From Faecalibacterium hattorii (GTDB taxonomy: Bacteria; Bacillota; Clostridia; Oscillospirales; Ruminococcaceae), in the NCBI RefSeq assembly GCF_003287455.1, contig NZ_PRLC01000002.1, forward strand, positions 124,001 to 188,000: 64,000 nucleotides of DNA, given 5' to 3'. The notes beneath the pieces are model-generated. The model was not told where the DNA came from and ran no database searches. It was given only the letters and a program-made list of their open reading frames with translations. The position numbers and the translations under genes were made by a program. The first letter of the stretch is position 1; each line of letters begins with the position of its first letter. This document shows, one piece after another, positions 35,836 to 44,465 of the stretch.

Positions 35836-36741
35836 TCATTCCACGGTTGCGCCGGTATTGTCTGCATCCAAGCGCAGCAGCGTAAATGCTTCACATCCGT
35901 CCAGCCCTTCCAGCTGTTCGAGGCCCGTTTCAAGGCCCTTGTAAAATCCCTCTGCGTCGGCCCGCTCGGCCACCGCCATGACGGTGGAACCGGCACCGGA
36001 CACATACACGGCCTTGGCCCCGCACTGCTTTGCCAGCGCGAAGGCTTCCTTTGAGCCGGGCATCAGGGGCATCCGGTAGGGCTGGTGCAGCTTATCTTCC
36101 GTCGCAATGGCCAGCAGCTCGTGGCGGCCCTCGCAGAAGGCAGCGGGCACCAGCGCGGCACGCGACAGATTGTAAACGGCATCCTTGTGGGACACTTCCT
36201 TCGGCAGCGCCGCACGGGCCGCCTCGGTCAGCAGCTTATAATCCGGCACGATGGCCGCAAAGCAGAGGCTCTGGTCCACATCCCGCTTGACGGAATAGAC
36301 CACGCCGTCCTCATAGACGCTGCTGGTCAGACCGCCCAGCAGAGCCGGAGCCACGTTGTCCGGGTGGCCCTCGATGCTGGTGGCCAGCGTGAGCAGCTCC
36401 TGCGTGTTCAGGATATCGCCCAGCATCCGGTTCGCGCCCAGCAGACCGGCGATGATGCACGCCGAGGAGGAGCCAAGGCCCCGGGCCATGGGGATGGGGT
36501 TGGTCTGGACGATCTTCAGCGGCGGGATCTTCTTGCCGACTTTATCGAACAGCCCCTTGGCCGAGCGGTAGACCAGATTGGACTCGTTGCGGGGGATGCG
36601 GGTGCCGTCCGCCGCCGAGATATCCAGCTTGTCGCTCTCCTCAAAGGTGACCGTGTTGTACAACGTGACGGCCAGACCCAGCGCGTCGAAGCCGGAGCCG
36701 ACGTTGGCGCTGGTGGCCGGAACAGAGACCTTGATCTTCAT
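35836..36741 (-). CDS. thrB: homoserine kinase
   Basis: A GHMP-family kinase of 301 aa that phosphorylates homoserine on the way to threonine. The N-terminal VSVPATSANVGSGFDALGLAV and the ATP loop MARGLGSSSACIIAG (near residue 88) are diagnostic. The C-terminal GAGSTVMAVAE motif is kept. It follows hom by 16 bases in the same operon. Threonine synthase (thrC) is not in the window. Confidence 0.96.
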   Translation of the reverse strand: MKIKVSVPATSANVGSGFDALGLAVTLYNTVTFEESDKLDISAADGTRIPRNESNLVYRSAKGLFDKVGKKIPPLKIVQTNPIPMARGLGSSSACIIAGLLGANRMLGDILNTQELLTLATSIEGHPDNVAPALLGGLTSSVYEDGVVYSVKRDVDQSLCFAAIVPDYKLLTEAARAALPKEVSHKDAVYNLSRAALVPAAFCEGRHELLAIATEDKLHQPYRMPLMPGSKEAFALAKQCGAKAVYVSGAGSTVMAVAERADAEGFYKGLETGLEQLEGLDGCEAFTLLRLDADNTGATVE

Positions 36742-36757
36742 AGCTGTCCCTTTCCTT

Positions 36758-37993
36758 TTATGCTTCCTCCGGCAGACGCTTGAGCACCAGCTTCACGCTG
36801 CCGCCCACAGCCTCCACCTTCCGGGCTGCCTCGGCCAAGGCCTTTTCGTCGGCCTGTTCCACGAAGTAGGCGCACCCGTCGAACCGTTCCTCCACGACCT
36901 TGCCGGTGCCGTAGATGGCCTCCACGACGGCCGGAGCAATGCCCGCTACACGCACATAATATGCGGCGGGCGCAGGGTCGGTGAGCAGCCCTTCCACAGG
37001 CTCTGCGGGCTGCCAGAACAGGCTGTCGTGGACCTTGGAGCCGTTTTTGAGGGCATCCACCACATCGGCCACCACGGCGCTGGCGGTGGGCAGCTTGCCC
37101 GCGCCCTTGCCGTAGAAGACCACATCGCCCAGCATGTCGCCCTTGACGAGGACGGCGTTGAAGACGTCATCCACACCGGCCAGCTGGTTCGACTTGGGCA
37201 CAAGGCAGGGTTCCACGCCCGCAGCCACGCTGCCATCGTCTCCCCGCTTCATCCACGCGATGAGCTTGATGACGCAGCCCAGCTTCTCGGCGGAGGCCAC
37301 ATCGGCCACCGTGATATCCCGGATGCCGCGGGTGGGGATGTTCTGGGGATAGATCTGATGGCCGCAGACCAGCGAGGACAGGATGGCGATCTTGCGGCAG
37401 GCGTCGCGGCCGTCCACATCGTCGCCGGGGTCCTTGGTCTCGGCGTAGCCCAGTTCCTGCGCGATCTTCAGGGCCTCATCAAAGCCCAGATTCTCACGCA
37501 CCATCTTGGTCAGCATAAAGTTGGTGGTGCCGTTGACGATGCCCTCCACCTCGGTGATGACGTTGGCCGCGAGGCACTGGTGCATGGGGGTGATGATGGG
37601 GGTGCCGCCGCCGACGGACGCCTCAAACAGGAACGCGCAGTTGTGCGCCTTGGCCAGCCCCAGCAGCTCGGCGCCGTAGGTCGCCACCATCTCCTTGTTG
37701 GAGGTACAGACGCTGCGGCCGCTTTCGAGGCACGCCTTTACATACGGGTAAGCGAAGCGGGTGCCACCGATGGTCTCGACGACCACCTTGATCTCCGGAT
37801 CTTCCAGAATGGTGTCGAAGTTCTTGACGAAAAGATGGGCGGCGGGATGGTTGGAGAAGTCCTTGGGGTCGAGGATGTACTTCACCTCAACGGGTTCCCC
37901 CGCCCGGCGGGACACGCCCGCTGCGTTGCGGCAGAGTACCTCGTACACGCCGCTGCCCACCGTGCCAAAGCCTAAGATCGCAATTTTTGCCAT
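36758..37993 (-). CDS. hom: homoserine dehydrogenase
   Basis: A 411-aa NAD(P)H-dependent enzyme reducing aspartate semialdehyde to homoserine. It has the nucleotide-binding motif ILGFGTVGSGV (residues 6-16), the substrate region GIVNGTTNFMLTKM, and the catalytic GDDVDGRDACRKIAIL block near residue 205. A C-terminal ACT domain (from about 330) is expected to sense threonine. The Shine-Dalgarno is weak (GAGGG). It is flanked by the ACT protein and thrB. Confidence 0.96.
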   Translation of the reverse strand: MAKIAILGFGTVGSGVYEVLCRNAAGVSRRAGEPVEVKYILDPKDFSNHPAAHLFVKNFDTILEDPEIKVVVETIGGTRFAYPYVKACLESGRSVCTSNKEMVATYGAELLGLAKAHNCAFLFEASVGGGTPIITPMHQCLAANVITEVEGIVNGTTNFMLTKMVRENLGFDEALKIAQELGYAETKDPGDDVDGRDACRKIAILSSLVCGHQIYPQNIPTRGIRDITVADVASAEKLGCVIKLIAWMKRGDDGSVAAGVEPCLVPKSNQLAGVDDVFNAVLVKGDMLGDVVFYGKGAGKLPTASAVVADVVDALKNGSKVHDSLFWQPAEPVEGLLTDPAPAAYYVRVAGIAPAVVEAIYGTGKVVEERFDGCAYFVEQADEKALAEAARKVEAVGGSVKLVLKRLPEEA

Positions 37994-38026
37994 GGTAAAC
38001 CCTCGTTCCTATCACTAAATTCAAAC

Positions 38027-38458
38027 TTACAGATTATACCCGCAGTGCACGCCGACGACCATCCGCTGCCGGGAGAGCTTTTCCGTGAGTTCCTCCGGGG
38101 TCATCTGCATGGTGTCGGTGCGGATGGTGACGGCCACCAGCGCCGCACCGTTTTCCGGCGTGGACTGGTTGATGGTCACGATGCTGGCTCCTGCGGCGCT
38201 GATGCCGGCCAGCAGACTTTGCAGCGCACCGGTCTCGTCCCGCAATGTTGCCATCACGGTGATGACCTCGCGGCCGTTCTCGGAATCAAAGATGCAGTCC
38301 TTATACTTATAGAAGGCGCTGCGCGACAAGTCCACGCTGCGGGTCGCAGCCGAAATGCTGCGGGCTTCTCCGCTGGCCAGAAGCTCCTTGGCCTTGACGA
38401 CCTTGAGGAAAACCTCCGGCAGGACCTGTGCGTCCACCAGATAAAAGCGGCGTTCCAA
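38027..38458 (-). CDS. ACT domain protein (PheB/UPF0735 type)
   Basis: A 143-aa protein: an N-terminal helical DNA-binding-like part (FYLVDAQVLPEVFLKVVKAKELLASGEARSISAATRSVDLSRSAFYKYKD) and a C-terminal ACT domain (VITVMATLRDETGALQSLLAGI). Relatives sit beside hom in many Clostridia and Bacilli and are thought to regulate amino-acid genes. No ATG is available. The best start is TTG at 38458, seven bases after GAGGTG, giving MERRFYLVDA. A GTG at 38467 is the alternative. It is first in the hom-thrB-lysC operon. Confidence 0.85.
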   Translation of the reverse strand: MERRFYLVDAQVLPEVFLKVVKAKELLASGEARSISAATRSVDLSRSAFYKYKDCIFDSENGREVITVMATLRDETGALQSLLAGISAAGASIVTINQSTPENGAALVAVTIRTDTMQMTPEELTEKLSRQRMVVGVHCGYNL

Positions 38459-38497
38459 CTTGTTCACCTCACAAACACAAGTGTTCTTGCAGAAAAT

Positions 38498-38526
38498 ATA
38501 ATAACATCCGGTCCCCTGCATTGCAA
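38498..38526 (-). promoter_or_regulatory. promoter of the ACT-hom-thrB-lysC operon
   Basis: -35 TTGCAA (38521-38526), 17-base spacer, -10 TATTAT (38498-38503), minus strand. The spacer contains one arm of the terminator hairpin of the upstream gene, so promoter and terminator share DNA. Confidence 0.6.
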
Positions 38527-38538
38527 GAGGCCGGATGT
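38504..38538 (-). terminator. hairpin after the penicillin-binding protein gene
   Basis: Perfect outer arms ACATCCGG and CCGGATGT (38504-38511, 38531-38538), followed on the minus strand by TTATTATATTTT. It lies about 90 bases after the stop codon at 38631. Confidence 0.55.
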
Positions 38539-38630
38539 ACTTTTGGCAGATTGTCCAGTTTTGATGCGTGAAGTGACGGGTCACCTTGCCGGAATGGCAC
38601 CCGCAGACCGAAAAAGTATGAGTTTTTCGG

Positions 38631-41069
38631 TCAGTCGGTGTCGAGGTTGGTGGTGTCCGGCTCCACCGTCTGTGCGACGATGCCCGAAGAGTGGGAGTAG
38701 TTGCAGGTATCGGGCAGGTCGTCGGCGCGGTAATAGCCCGTTGCGCGGCTGGGGCAGTTGGGGCCGGCCAGCAGACCGCTCTGGGTGCAGTAAGCACGCT
38801 CCACCACGCCGTCGGCGGCCGGGAATGCCTTATAGGGCAGGTTCGCCTGAACCTGCTCCATATAGGCCTTCCACGCCATGACGCAGGTGCGGGTCTTGGC
38901 CTGATCCTTGGAGAGGGTGTTGGTCATGTCATAGGGCGCATCGTAGCCCCACCACACGGCGGTGACGTAATAGGGCGTGCCGCCCACGAACCACAGATCC
39001 TTTTCGTCGCTGGCAGTACCGGTCTTACCGAAGGATTCCATGCCGTTGGAGTTGGGGTAGCGGCCGCTGGCGGTACCGACGTTGGAGTACAGGACATTCT
39101 TGAGCAGCCGGTTCATGACATAGGCCGTCTGCGGGGTCAGGGCCTGATAGCTGGTGGCGTTGTTTTCCAGATAGATGTTGCCGTCCCGGTCCAGCACACG
39201 GGTGTACAGGTGCGGGGTGGTGTACCCGCCGTCATAGAAGATCTGGAAGGCAGCGGCCAGTGCCGTAGGCGTAACGCCGTGGGTCTGGCTGCCCATGACC
39301 ATCTGGGCGAGGCCCACATCGCTGGTGGGGTCCAGCGTATTCAATTGCAGGGTGTTATAGACGAAGTTGAAGATGTTGCTTGCGCCCACAAGGTCGCCCA
39401 CGCGGATGGCAATGGTGTTCAGCGAGCGGGCCAGACCGTTCCACAGCGGGATATCGGAGTTGTCGCCGTAGTTGCCGCCGTAGTTGCGGGGCCAGCTGCG
39501 CCATGCGTTCGGGTAGGCTTTCAGCTGGGTGTCGGACATGCCCATCAGGCCGTTCTTGCGGCAGTAATCCTCATCGCGGATGACCATATCCTGCTTGAGG
39601 TAGAGGGGCGAGTTGTTGAGCATGGTGGACCAGTTGACCAGACCGTACTCGATGCCCAGCGCGTAAGCGCCGATGGGCTTGATGGTCGAACCGGTCTGCC
39701 GGGTCACACTGTAAGCGCGGTTCAGGGCGAGGCTCTTGGTCTTCTGGCCCAGACCGCCCACCATGGCCAGCACGTTGCCGTCATAGTCCAGCGTGACCAT
39801 GGCCGCCTGTGTGCGGACGTTGCGGTAATAGTAGACGGTGCCGTCGTCGCCGGTGCGGGTCTTGGGGGTGCCGTCCTCGTTCATGACCTGCACATCGTCG
39901 TCCGAGATGGAGGTCACCTCTTCCTCATGCCAGCCCGCCGGGAAATAGGCGTCGCCGGTGTTGAGCATCAGGTTCTCCATGGCCGTCTGCATCTTGGGGT
40001 TGACGGTGGCCTCGATGGTATAGCCGCCGGTGTAGAGCATGTTCTGCGCTGTGGCTTCGTCCACGCCCTCCTTGGCCATGATGTCGCGGACGACCTCATT
40101 GAAGAGAGCATCGGTGAAGTAGCTGGTCACGGAGGAGGTATTCTTCTTGCTGGTATCCTCCGCCAGCACCAGCGGCTGCGCGGCAGCGTTGCGGTAATCC
40201 TCTTCCGTGATGACCCCCTGCTGCCACATATTATACAGGATAAAGTTGCGGCGGTGGATCAGGTTTTCGGGGTTGGTGTAGGGGTTGTAGTTGGTGGGGT
40301 TCTTGGTGATGGACGCGATCGAGGCACACTCCCAGAGGGTGAGCTGGCTGACGTCCTTATTGAAGTACTCGTTGGCCGCCGTCTGAACGCCTTGGATGGT
40401 GCCGGTAAAGCTGATGGTGTTCAGGTAGGCTTCGAGGACCGTCTCTTTGGAGTAGGTGCGGCTCAGGCAGAGGGCGCGGTAGATCTCCCGCAGCTTGCGC
40501 AGAGCACCCTCGATGCCGCTGGCGCTCTTATCTGAGGTCAGGTTTTTGATGAGCTGCTGCTCCAGCGTGGATGCGCCCTGCTTGGAGCTGTAGATGGGCA
40601 GGATATACTCATTGATCATTGCGCCGATGGTGCGCTTGAAGTTGACGCCCGGCTCATTGTAAAAGTCTTTATCCTCGGTGCAGATGAACGCATACTGTAG
40701 GTTGGCGGGGATCTGTTCCAGATCCGCCCAGACGCGGTGGCTGTTGGAGGAGCGCAGGGTCTCGTATTCCACCTGTGCGCCGGTGTCGGGGTCGGTGGCC
40801 ACCACGGTGCTGGACTGGCTCAGCTCGATGTTGTCAAGGTCCAGCAGGTCACCGTCGTTGGCAGTGGCCTGTACCACGTAGTACACGGCGCCCACCGCCA
40901 CCAGACTGCCCACCATGATGCCCAAGCAGAGCAGGGTGGCAAAGGTGCGGCCGATGAATTTCAGCACCGGGTGCTTGCTCTTTTCCCGCGGCTCCTTCGG
41001 CTCCTTGGCGGGCCGCGGGCTGGATGCCGGGGCTCTGCGGCTGTTGTTCAGATTGACTTGACGTCCCAC
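38631..41069 (-). CDS. class A penicillin-binding protein (transglycosylase/transpeptidase)
   Basis: An 812-aa bifunctional cell-wall polymerase anchored in the membrane. It has a basic cytoplasmic tail rich in Pro/Lys/Arg, one membrane segment (about residues 36-62), and a GT51 transglycosylase domain with EDKDFY and QGASTLEQQLIKNL. The transpeptidase domain has SxxK (STIK near 460), the SLN motif and KTG (FGKTGTAS near 678). The only conventional in-frame start is GTG at 41069, with no Shine-Dalgarno. A perfect AGGAGG lies upstream, eight bases before an in-frame ATC at 41123, so the true start may be non-canonical. It ends with a C-terminal Cys-containing tail. Confidence 0.93.
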   Translation of the reverse strand: MGRQVNLNNSRRAPASSPRPAKEPKEPREKSKHPVLKFIGRTFATLLCLGIMVGSLVAVGAVYYVVQATANDGDLLDLDNIELSQSSTVVATDPDTGAQVEYETLRSSNSHRVWADLEQIPANLQYAFICTEDKDFYNEPGVNFKRTIGAMINEYILPIYSSKQGASTLEQQLIKNLTSDKSASGIEGALRKLREIYRALCLSRTYSKETVLEAYLNTISFTGTIQGVQTAANEYFNKDVSQLTLWECASIASITKNPTNYNPYTNPENLIHRRNFILYNMWQQGVITEEDYRNAAAQPLVLAEDTSKKNTSSVTSYFTDALFNEVVRDIMAKEGVDEATAQNMLYTGGYTIEATVNPKMQTAMENLMLNTGDAYFPAGWHEEEVTSISDDDVQVMNEDGTPKTRTGDDGTVYYYRNVRTQAAMVTLDYDGNVLAMVGGLGQKTKSLALNRAYSVTRQTGSTIKPIGAYALGIEYGLVNWSTMLNNSPLYLKQDMVIRDEDYCRKNGLMGMSDTQLKAYPNAWRSWPRNYGGNYGDNSDIPLWNGLARSLNTIAIRVGDLVGASNIFNFVYNTLQLNTLDPTSDVGLAQMVMGSQTHGVTPTALAAAFQIFYDGGYTTPHLYTRVLDRDGNIYLENNATSYQALTPQTAYVMNRLLKNVLYSNVGTASGRYPNSNGMESFGKTGTASDEKDLWFVGGTPYYVTAVWWGYDAPYDMTNTLSKDQAKTRTCVMAWKAYMEQVQANLPYKAFPAADGVVERAYCTQSGLLAGPNCPSRATGYYRADDLPDTCNYSHSSGIVAQTVEPDTTNLDTD

Positions 41070-41231
41070 TGCGGGCTGCGGGTCACGCTTGGCCCCGCCT
41101 TGGTGGATCTTTCTCGGTTCGATAAGGATCGCCTCCTGACCGGCCCGTAGGCCGATGATTTGCTGTGGTTATACGTGGACCGCCCCGCCGGTTTTTCCGG
41201 CAAAAGGACAGAATTCTCCCCAGATAGGGAT

Positions 41232-41237
41232 AGTATA
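41232..41237 (-). promoter_or_regulatory. extended -10 box upstream of the penicillin-binding protein gene
   Basis: TATACT preceded by TGC on the minus strand. No clear -35. It would give a leader of about 100-160 bases with a GCCGG/CCGGC hairpin. Confidence 0.4.
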
Positions 41238-41357
41238 GCACATTTGGCCCCGGAAAGTACAGCATTCCGGTGTGAAAATTCTTGCCGGCCGTCTGCCTTT
41301 CTCCGTTTTTGCACATACTACCGTTTGAAACCTTCCCTGCAAAGGAGTGATTTTGCC

Positions 41358-41726
41358 ATGCGCAAGCTTGCGCTCTGTCTGTTTTATGCGCTTTGCACTT
41401 TTACCATCGCCTTCAGTCTGTTCTGGATGGCCCTGCCTCGGCTCAATGCCCGCTCCCCCGCCCCGCAGGACGAGGCAGACTCGGTGCCGCTGAGCCTCGC
41501 CGCACAGGCTCTGCCGGAGCGGACGGCTCTCTATTACCTCTGCGACGAGGGCGGGATGCTGACCGTTTACGCCTGTGGGGCCGACGGCCAGCCCGCCGAC
41601 CGGCTGGAGGAGACCGGCATCTACGTCAACCTCCTGCCCGAAAACGATGCCCTGCGGATCAAGCAGGGGCTTTCCGTCTACAGCGAAACCGAACTGCGCA
41701 CGGTCTTGGAGGATCTGGGCGAATGA
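41358..41726 (+). CDS. BofC C-terminal domain-like membrane-anchored protein
   Basis: A 122-aa protein with an N-terminal uncleaved-signal-like membrane segment (residues 4-27, LALCLFYALCTFTIAFSLFW). The exported domain holds YLCDEGGMLTVYACGADGQP and TGIYVNLLPENDALRIKQGLSVYSETELRTVLEDLG. This ending resembles the BofC C-terminal domain family, whose Bacillus member controls a forespore-engulfment protease. The ORF is open well upstream, but the ATG at 41358 follows AAAGGAG. It is a single gene, convergent with the Na/Pi transporter. The family call is moderate. Confidence 0.65.
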   Translation: MRKLALCLFYALCTFTIAFSLFWMALPRLNARSPAPQDEADSVPLSLAAQALPERTALYYLCDEGGMLTVYACGADGQPADRLEETGIYVNLLPENDALRIKQGLSVYSETELRTVLEDLGE

Positions 41727-41790
41727 AAAAAGCCTGACCGACCTGCCAGAATCTCCCACTCCGGGGGAGCTGGCAAAGCCGTCAGGCTTT
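41725..41790 (-). terminator. long terminator hairpin containing a palindromic repeat
   Basis: Outer arms AAAGCCTGAC and GTCAGGCTTT (41729-41738, 41781-41790), with an inner TGCCAG/CTGGCA stem and a CTCCC/GGGGGAG tip. On the minus strand it ends in six T, so it terminates the Na/Pi transporter gene. Its right half resembles the repeat found inside rseP. Confidence 0.75.
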
Positions 41791-41802
41791 GAGTGAGGCT
41801 GC

Positions 41803-43581
41803 TTACGCTTCCATGGCTTCCAGCGGGACAAGGTATTCCTTGCAGCACTGTTCGTAATGGAGCGAATAATCCTTGGTGGGGTTGTGGTGCATCAGGCTCT
41901 TGAGGGTGTGGGAGTCGTAATCGTCGCCCTCGCTCATGCCGACCAGACGGGCCGCGATGTTGGAGCAGTGGTCCGAGATGCGCTCCGCATTGTTCAGCAC
42001 ATCGAGGAAGACAACGCCGGTATCGATGGAACAGATGCCCTCCTTCAGGCGCTTGATGTGCTGGTCGCGGAGCTTTTCCACCATGATGTCGATGACCTCT
42101 TCCAGCGGCTCCACCTGACGGGCCAAGGCGAGGTCGTCGTTCTCGAAGGCGTCGTTGGTCAGGTCAAGGATGCGCTCCATGGCGCTGGTGAGGAGCTTGA
42201 GCTGCTCCTTGGCGTGGTCGCTGAAGGAGGCTTCCTTCTCGTACAGCTCCTCGGATTTCTCCATGATGTTCACGGCGTAGTCGCCGATGCGCTCGTACTC
42301 GGTGACGAAGTTCAGCAGCTCGGTCACGGCGTGGCTCTCGTCATCGCCCAGCTCCTGATCGGTCATCTTGATGAGGTAGTTGGAGACCTCGACCTCCATC
42401 CGGTCGATGAGGTTCTCACGGACGTTGATGGCGCTCACCACATCCTCGTCCATCTTGATCAGCAGCGGCGCAGCCAGATTCACGTTGCGGGCCGCACGGC
42501 GGGACATCTTGACGACGGCGTTCTTTGCTTGCTGCAAAGCCACCGCCGGGCTCTTGAACAGGCGTTCATCCAGCACAGGCATACTCAGCTCCTGTGCTTC
42601 CTCAGCGCTGTCCGGCACAGTCAGGACAGCCAAGCGGGACAGCACCCGGCTGAACGGCAGGAAGAGAATCATCGCCGCCACGCTGGACAGGGTGTGGATG
42701 TTTGCGATGGAGCTCTTGTTCATCACATCGTTCCAGACCGGGATGCCGATGGTGTAGCGCACCGCATAGATGGCCGCCAGCAGCACTACGCTGCCGATGA
42801 TATTGAAATAAAGGTGGATCAGGGCGGTGCGCTTACCGTCCTTGGAGGAGCCGCCGATGGTCAGCAGCGGAGTGAACGCCGTGCCGATGTGGGCACCCAG
42901 AATGATGGGGATGGCGGACCCGAAGGTGACAAGGCCGGTGCTGGACAACGCCTGCAGGATGCCGACCGAGGCCGAGGACGACTGGATAATGACCGTGGCC
43001 ACCACGCCGACCAGAATGCCGAGGATGGGATTGGTCATGCTGACAAACAGCTCTTGGAACGCGGCGCTCTCCCGCAGGGGCGAAACGCCGGAGTCCATCA
43101 GGCTCATGCCCGTGAACAGAATGCCGAAGCCCAGCATGATCTGGCCGATGTTCTTCTTTTTTGCGTTGCGCAGGAACACATAAAAAATGCAACCAATAAA
43201 CGCGACCACGGGCGCAAAGGTCTTGGGCTGGATCAATGTCAGCCACAGGCTGTCGCCGGAGATATCCGCCATGCGGATGAGCTGGCCGGTGACAGTCGTA
43301 CCAATGTTCGCACCCATGATCACGCCTACCGACTGCGTGAGGGTCATGATGCCGGAGTTGACAAGGCCGACGCAAATGACGACCGTACCCGCCGACGACT
43401 GGATGACGCCGGTGATGAGGGTGCCGAAAATAACACCCTTGATGGTGGAAGAGGTCAGTTTTTGCAGAACGCCCTGCATCTTGCCGCCCGCCAGCTTCTC
43501 CAAACCGGCACCCATGATCGACATGCCGTACAGGAACAGCGCAATACCGCCCAACAGAGAGGTGATGTGTGTGATATCCAT
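41803..43581 (-). CDS. Na+/phosphate cotransporter with PhoU-like domain
   Basis: A 592-aa protein of the NptA/PNaS family. The N-terminal half has about eight membrane segments with the repeated QSS motifs (GVIQSSAGTVVICVGL near residue 60, VVATVIIQSSSASVGIL near 195) that bind Na+ and phosphate. From about residue 345 the cytoplasmic part is a PhoU-like helical bundle (YERIGDYAVNIMEKSEE). PhoU-type tails usually damp phosphate uptake. A promoter with an immediate 5' hairpin lies upstream. Confidence 0.92.
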   Translation of the reverse strand: MDITHITSLLGGIALFLYGMSIMGAGLEKLAGGKMQGVLQKLTSSTIKGVIFGTLITGVIQSSAGTVVICVGLVNSGIMTLTQSVGVIMGANIGTTVTGQLIRMADISGDSLWLTLIQPKTFAPVVAFIGCIFYVFLRNAKKKNIGQIMLGFGILFTGMSLMDSGVSPLRESAAFQELFVSMTNPILGILVGVVATVIIQSSSASVGILQALSSTGLVTFGSAIPIILGAHIGTAFTPLLTIGGSSKDGKRTALIHLYFNIIGSVVLLAAIYAVRYTIGIPVWNDVMNKSSIANIHTLSSVAAMILFLPFSRVLSRLAVLTVPDSAEEAQELSMPVLDERLFKSPAVALQQAKNAVVKMSRRAARNVNLAAPLLIKMDEDVVSAINVRENLIDRMEVEVSNYLIKMTDQELGDDESHAVTELLNFVTEYERIGDYAVNIMEKSEELYEKEASFSDHAKEQLKLLTSAMERILDLTNDAFENDDLALARQVEPLEEVIDIMVEKLRDQHIKRLKEGICSIDTGVVFLDVLNNAERISDHCSNIAARLVGMSEGDDYDSHTLKSLMHHNPTKDYSLHYEQCCKEYLVPLEAMEA

Positions 43582-43626
43582 CTCGATACTCCTAAAATTG
43601 ATCTTCCTTTTGCTTTTGAAACCAAC

Positions 43627-43669
43627 AAAGGACGGCTGTCAGGCTTTCTCTGCCCGAACGCCGTCCTTT
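43627..43669 (-). promoter_or_regulatory. 5' leader hairpin of the Na/Pi transporter mRNA
   Basis: Perfect ten-base outer arms AAAGGACGGC and GCCGTCCTTT, plus an inner TCGGGC/GCCTGA stem. Transcription from the promoter next to it would begin within a few bases of the first arm, so the mRNA would start with this stem. It could protect the 5' end, attenuate, or terminate the CBS gene upstream. Confidence 0.6.
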
Positions 43670-43671
43670 TT

Positions 43672-43701
43672 ATTATAGCATTGCGCGGCCTGTTTCAACA
43701 A
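43672..43701 (-). promoter_or_regulatory. promoter of the Na/Pi transporter gene
   Basis: -35 TTGTTG (43696-43701), 18-base spacer, perfect -10 TATAAT (43672-43677) on the minus strand. Confidence 0.65.
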
Positions 43702-43804
43702 GCCTTATTTTACATGTTTTTTGCGTTTTTGATACATTTTTGCCTTTTCCGGCCCAGCCTTATCCGGTTCTTTTCGCAGATTTTACATTGATTTTACAAA
43801 ACGT

Positions 43805-44266
43805 TCAGTTTGCCACAGCAGACACCGTTTCCCGCCGCCGGGCCGTCTTGGCCCCAGCCTGTTCGCTCCGCGCCTTATCGTAGCAATAGCGGATGATGGC
43901 CTGCCGCCGGACGATGCCGATGAACATGCCCCGGTCATCCACGACGGGCACGAAGTTCTGGTTCATGGCCGCTTCGATCAGCTGGTCCATGCTGGTGGAG
44001 ACCGTCACAGCCTTGTAATCCCGCTTGTGGGCAAAGCTGGAAATGGGCACGTCCTCGGCGGCTTCCAGATCAAGGCCGTGGGTCTTTTTCAGGCCCCAGA
44101 GGATGTCCCCTTCGGTCAGGGTGCCCACATACTCGCCCTTGCGGTTGAGCACCGGAATGGATGCGTAGCGGTTGTTCTCCCATTTTTCCAACGTCTGCCG
44201 CAGGGTGAAATCGTCGTAAACATACATCAGATCCTGCTTGGGGGAAAGGAAAAACAAAATGTTCAT
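43805..44266 (-). CDS. CBS domain pair protein
   Basis: A 153-aa protein consisting of two CBS domains: YVYDDFTLRQTLEKWENNRYASIPVLNRKGEYVGTLTEGDILW and the second around KAVTVSTSMDQLIEAAMNQNFVPVVDDRGMFIGIVRRQAIIRY. Such pairs bind adenine nucleotides and act as energy or ligand sensors. A short basic tail follows. The start may be either of two tandem ATGs (44269 or 44266) behind AGGAG; relatives start MNILFFL. There is no adjacent channel or enzyme that the domain would regulate, apart from the Na/Pi transporter 220 bases downstream. Confidence 0.88.
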   Translation of the reverse strand: MNILFFLSPKQDLMYVYDDFTLRQTLEKWENNRYASIPVLNRKGEYVGTLTEGDILWGLKKTHGLDLEAAEDVPISSFAHKRDYKAVTVSTSMDQLIEAAMNQNFVPVVDDRGMFIGIVRRQAIIRYCYDKARSEQAGAKTARRRETVSAVAN

Positions 44267-44456
44267 CATCAGCTCTCCTATCGAAAACAATTGTCTGCCG
44301 TTCTGGGCGCAGCTCCCCTTTTTTCCTGCTTTGATTTTAGCACTTTTTCACAGCGAGATAAAGGGAAAAATCATACTTTTTAGATTTTATTCACAGTCAT
44401 ATTTCATCCTCTTTTAAAAGATGCGTAAAATCGGTGCACATTCCCGCGTTTTGTGC

Positions 44457-44462
44457 TATACT
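44457..44462 (+). promoter_or_regulatory. extended -10 box for the structured RNA upstream of asp23
   Basis: TATACT preceded by TGC at 44454-44456. No clear -35. It would start RNA near 44467. Confidence 0.45.
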
Positions 44463-44465
44463 AAC

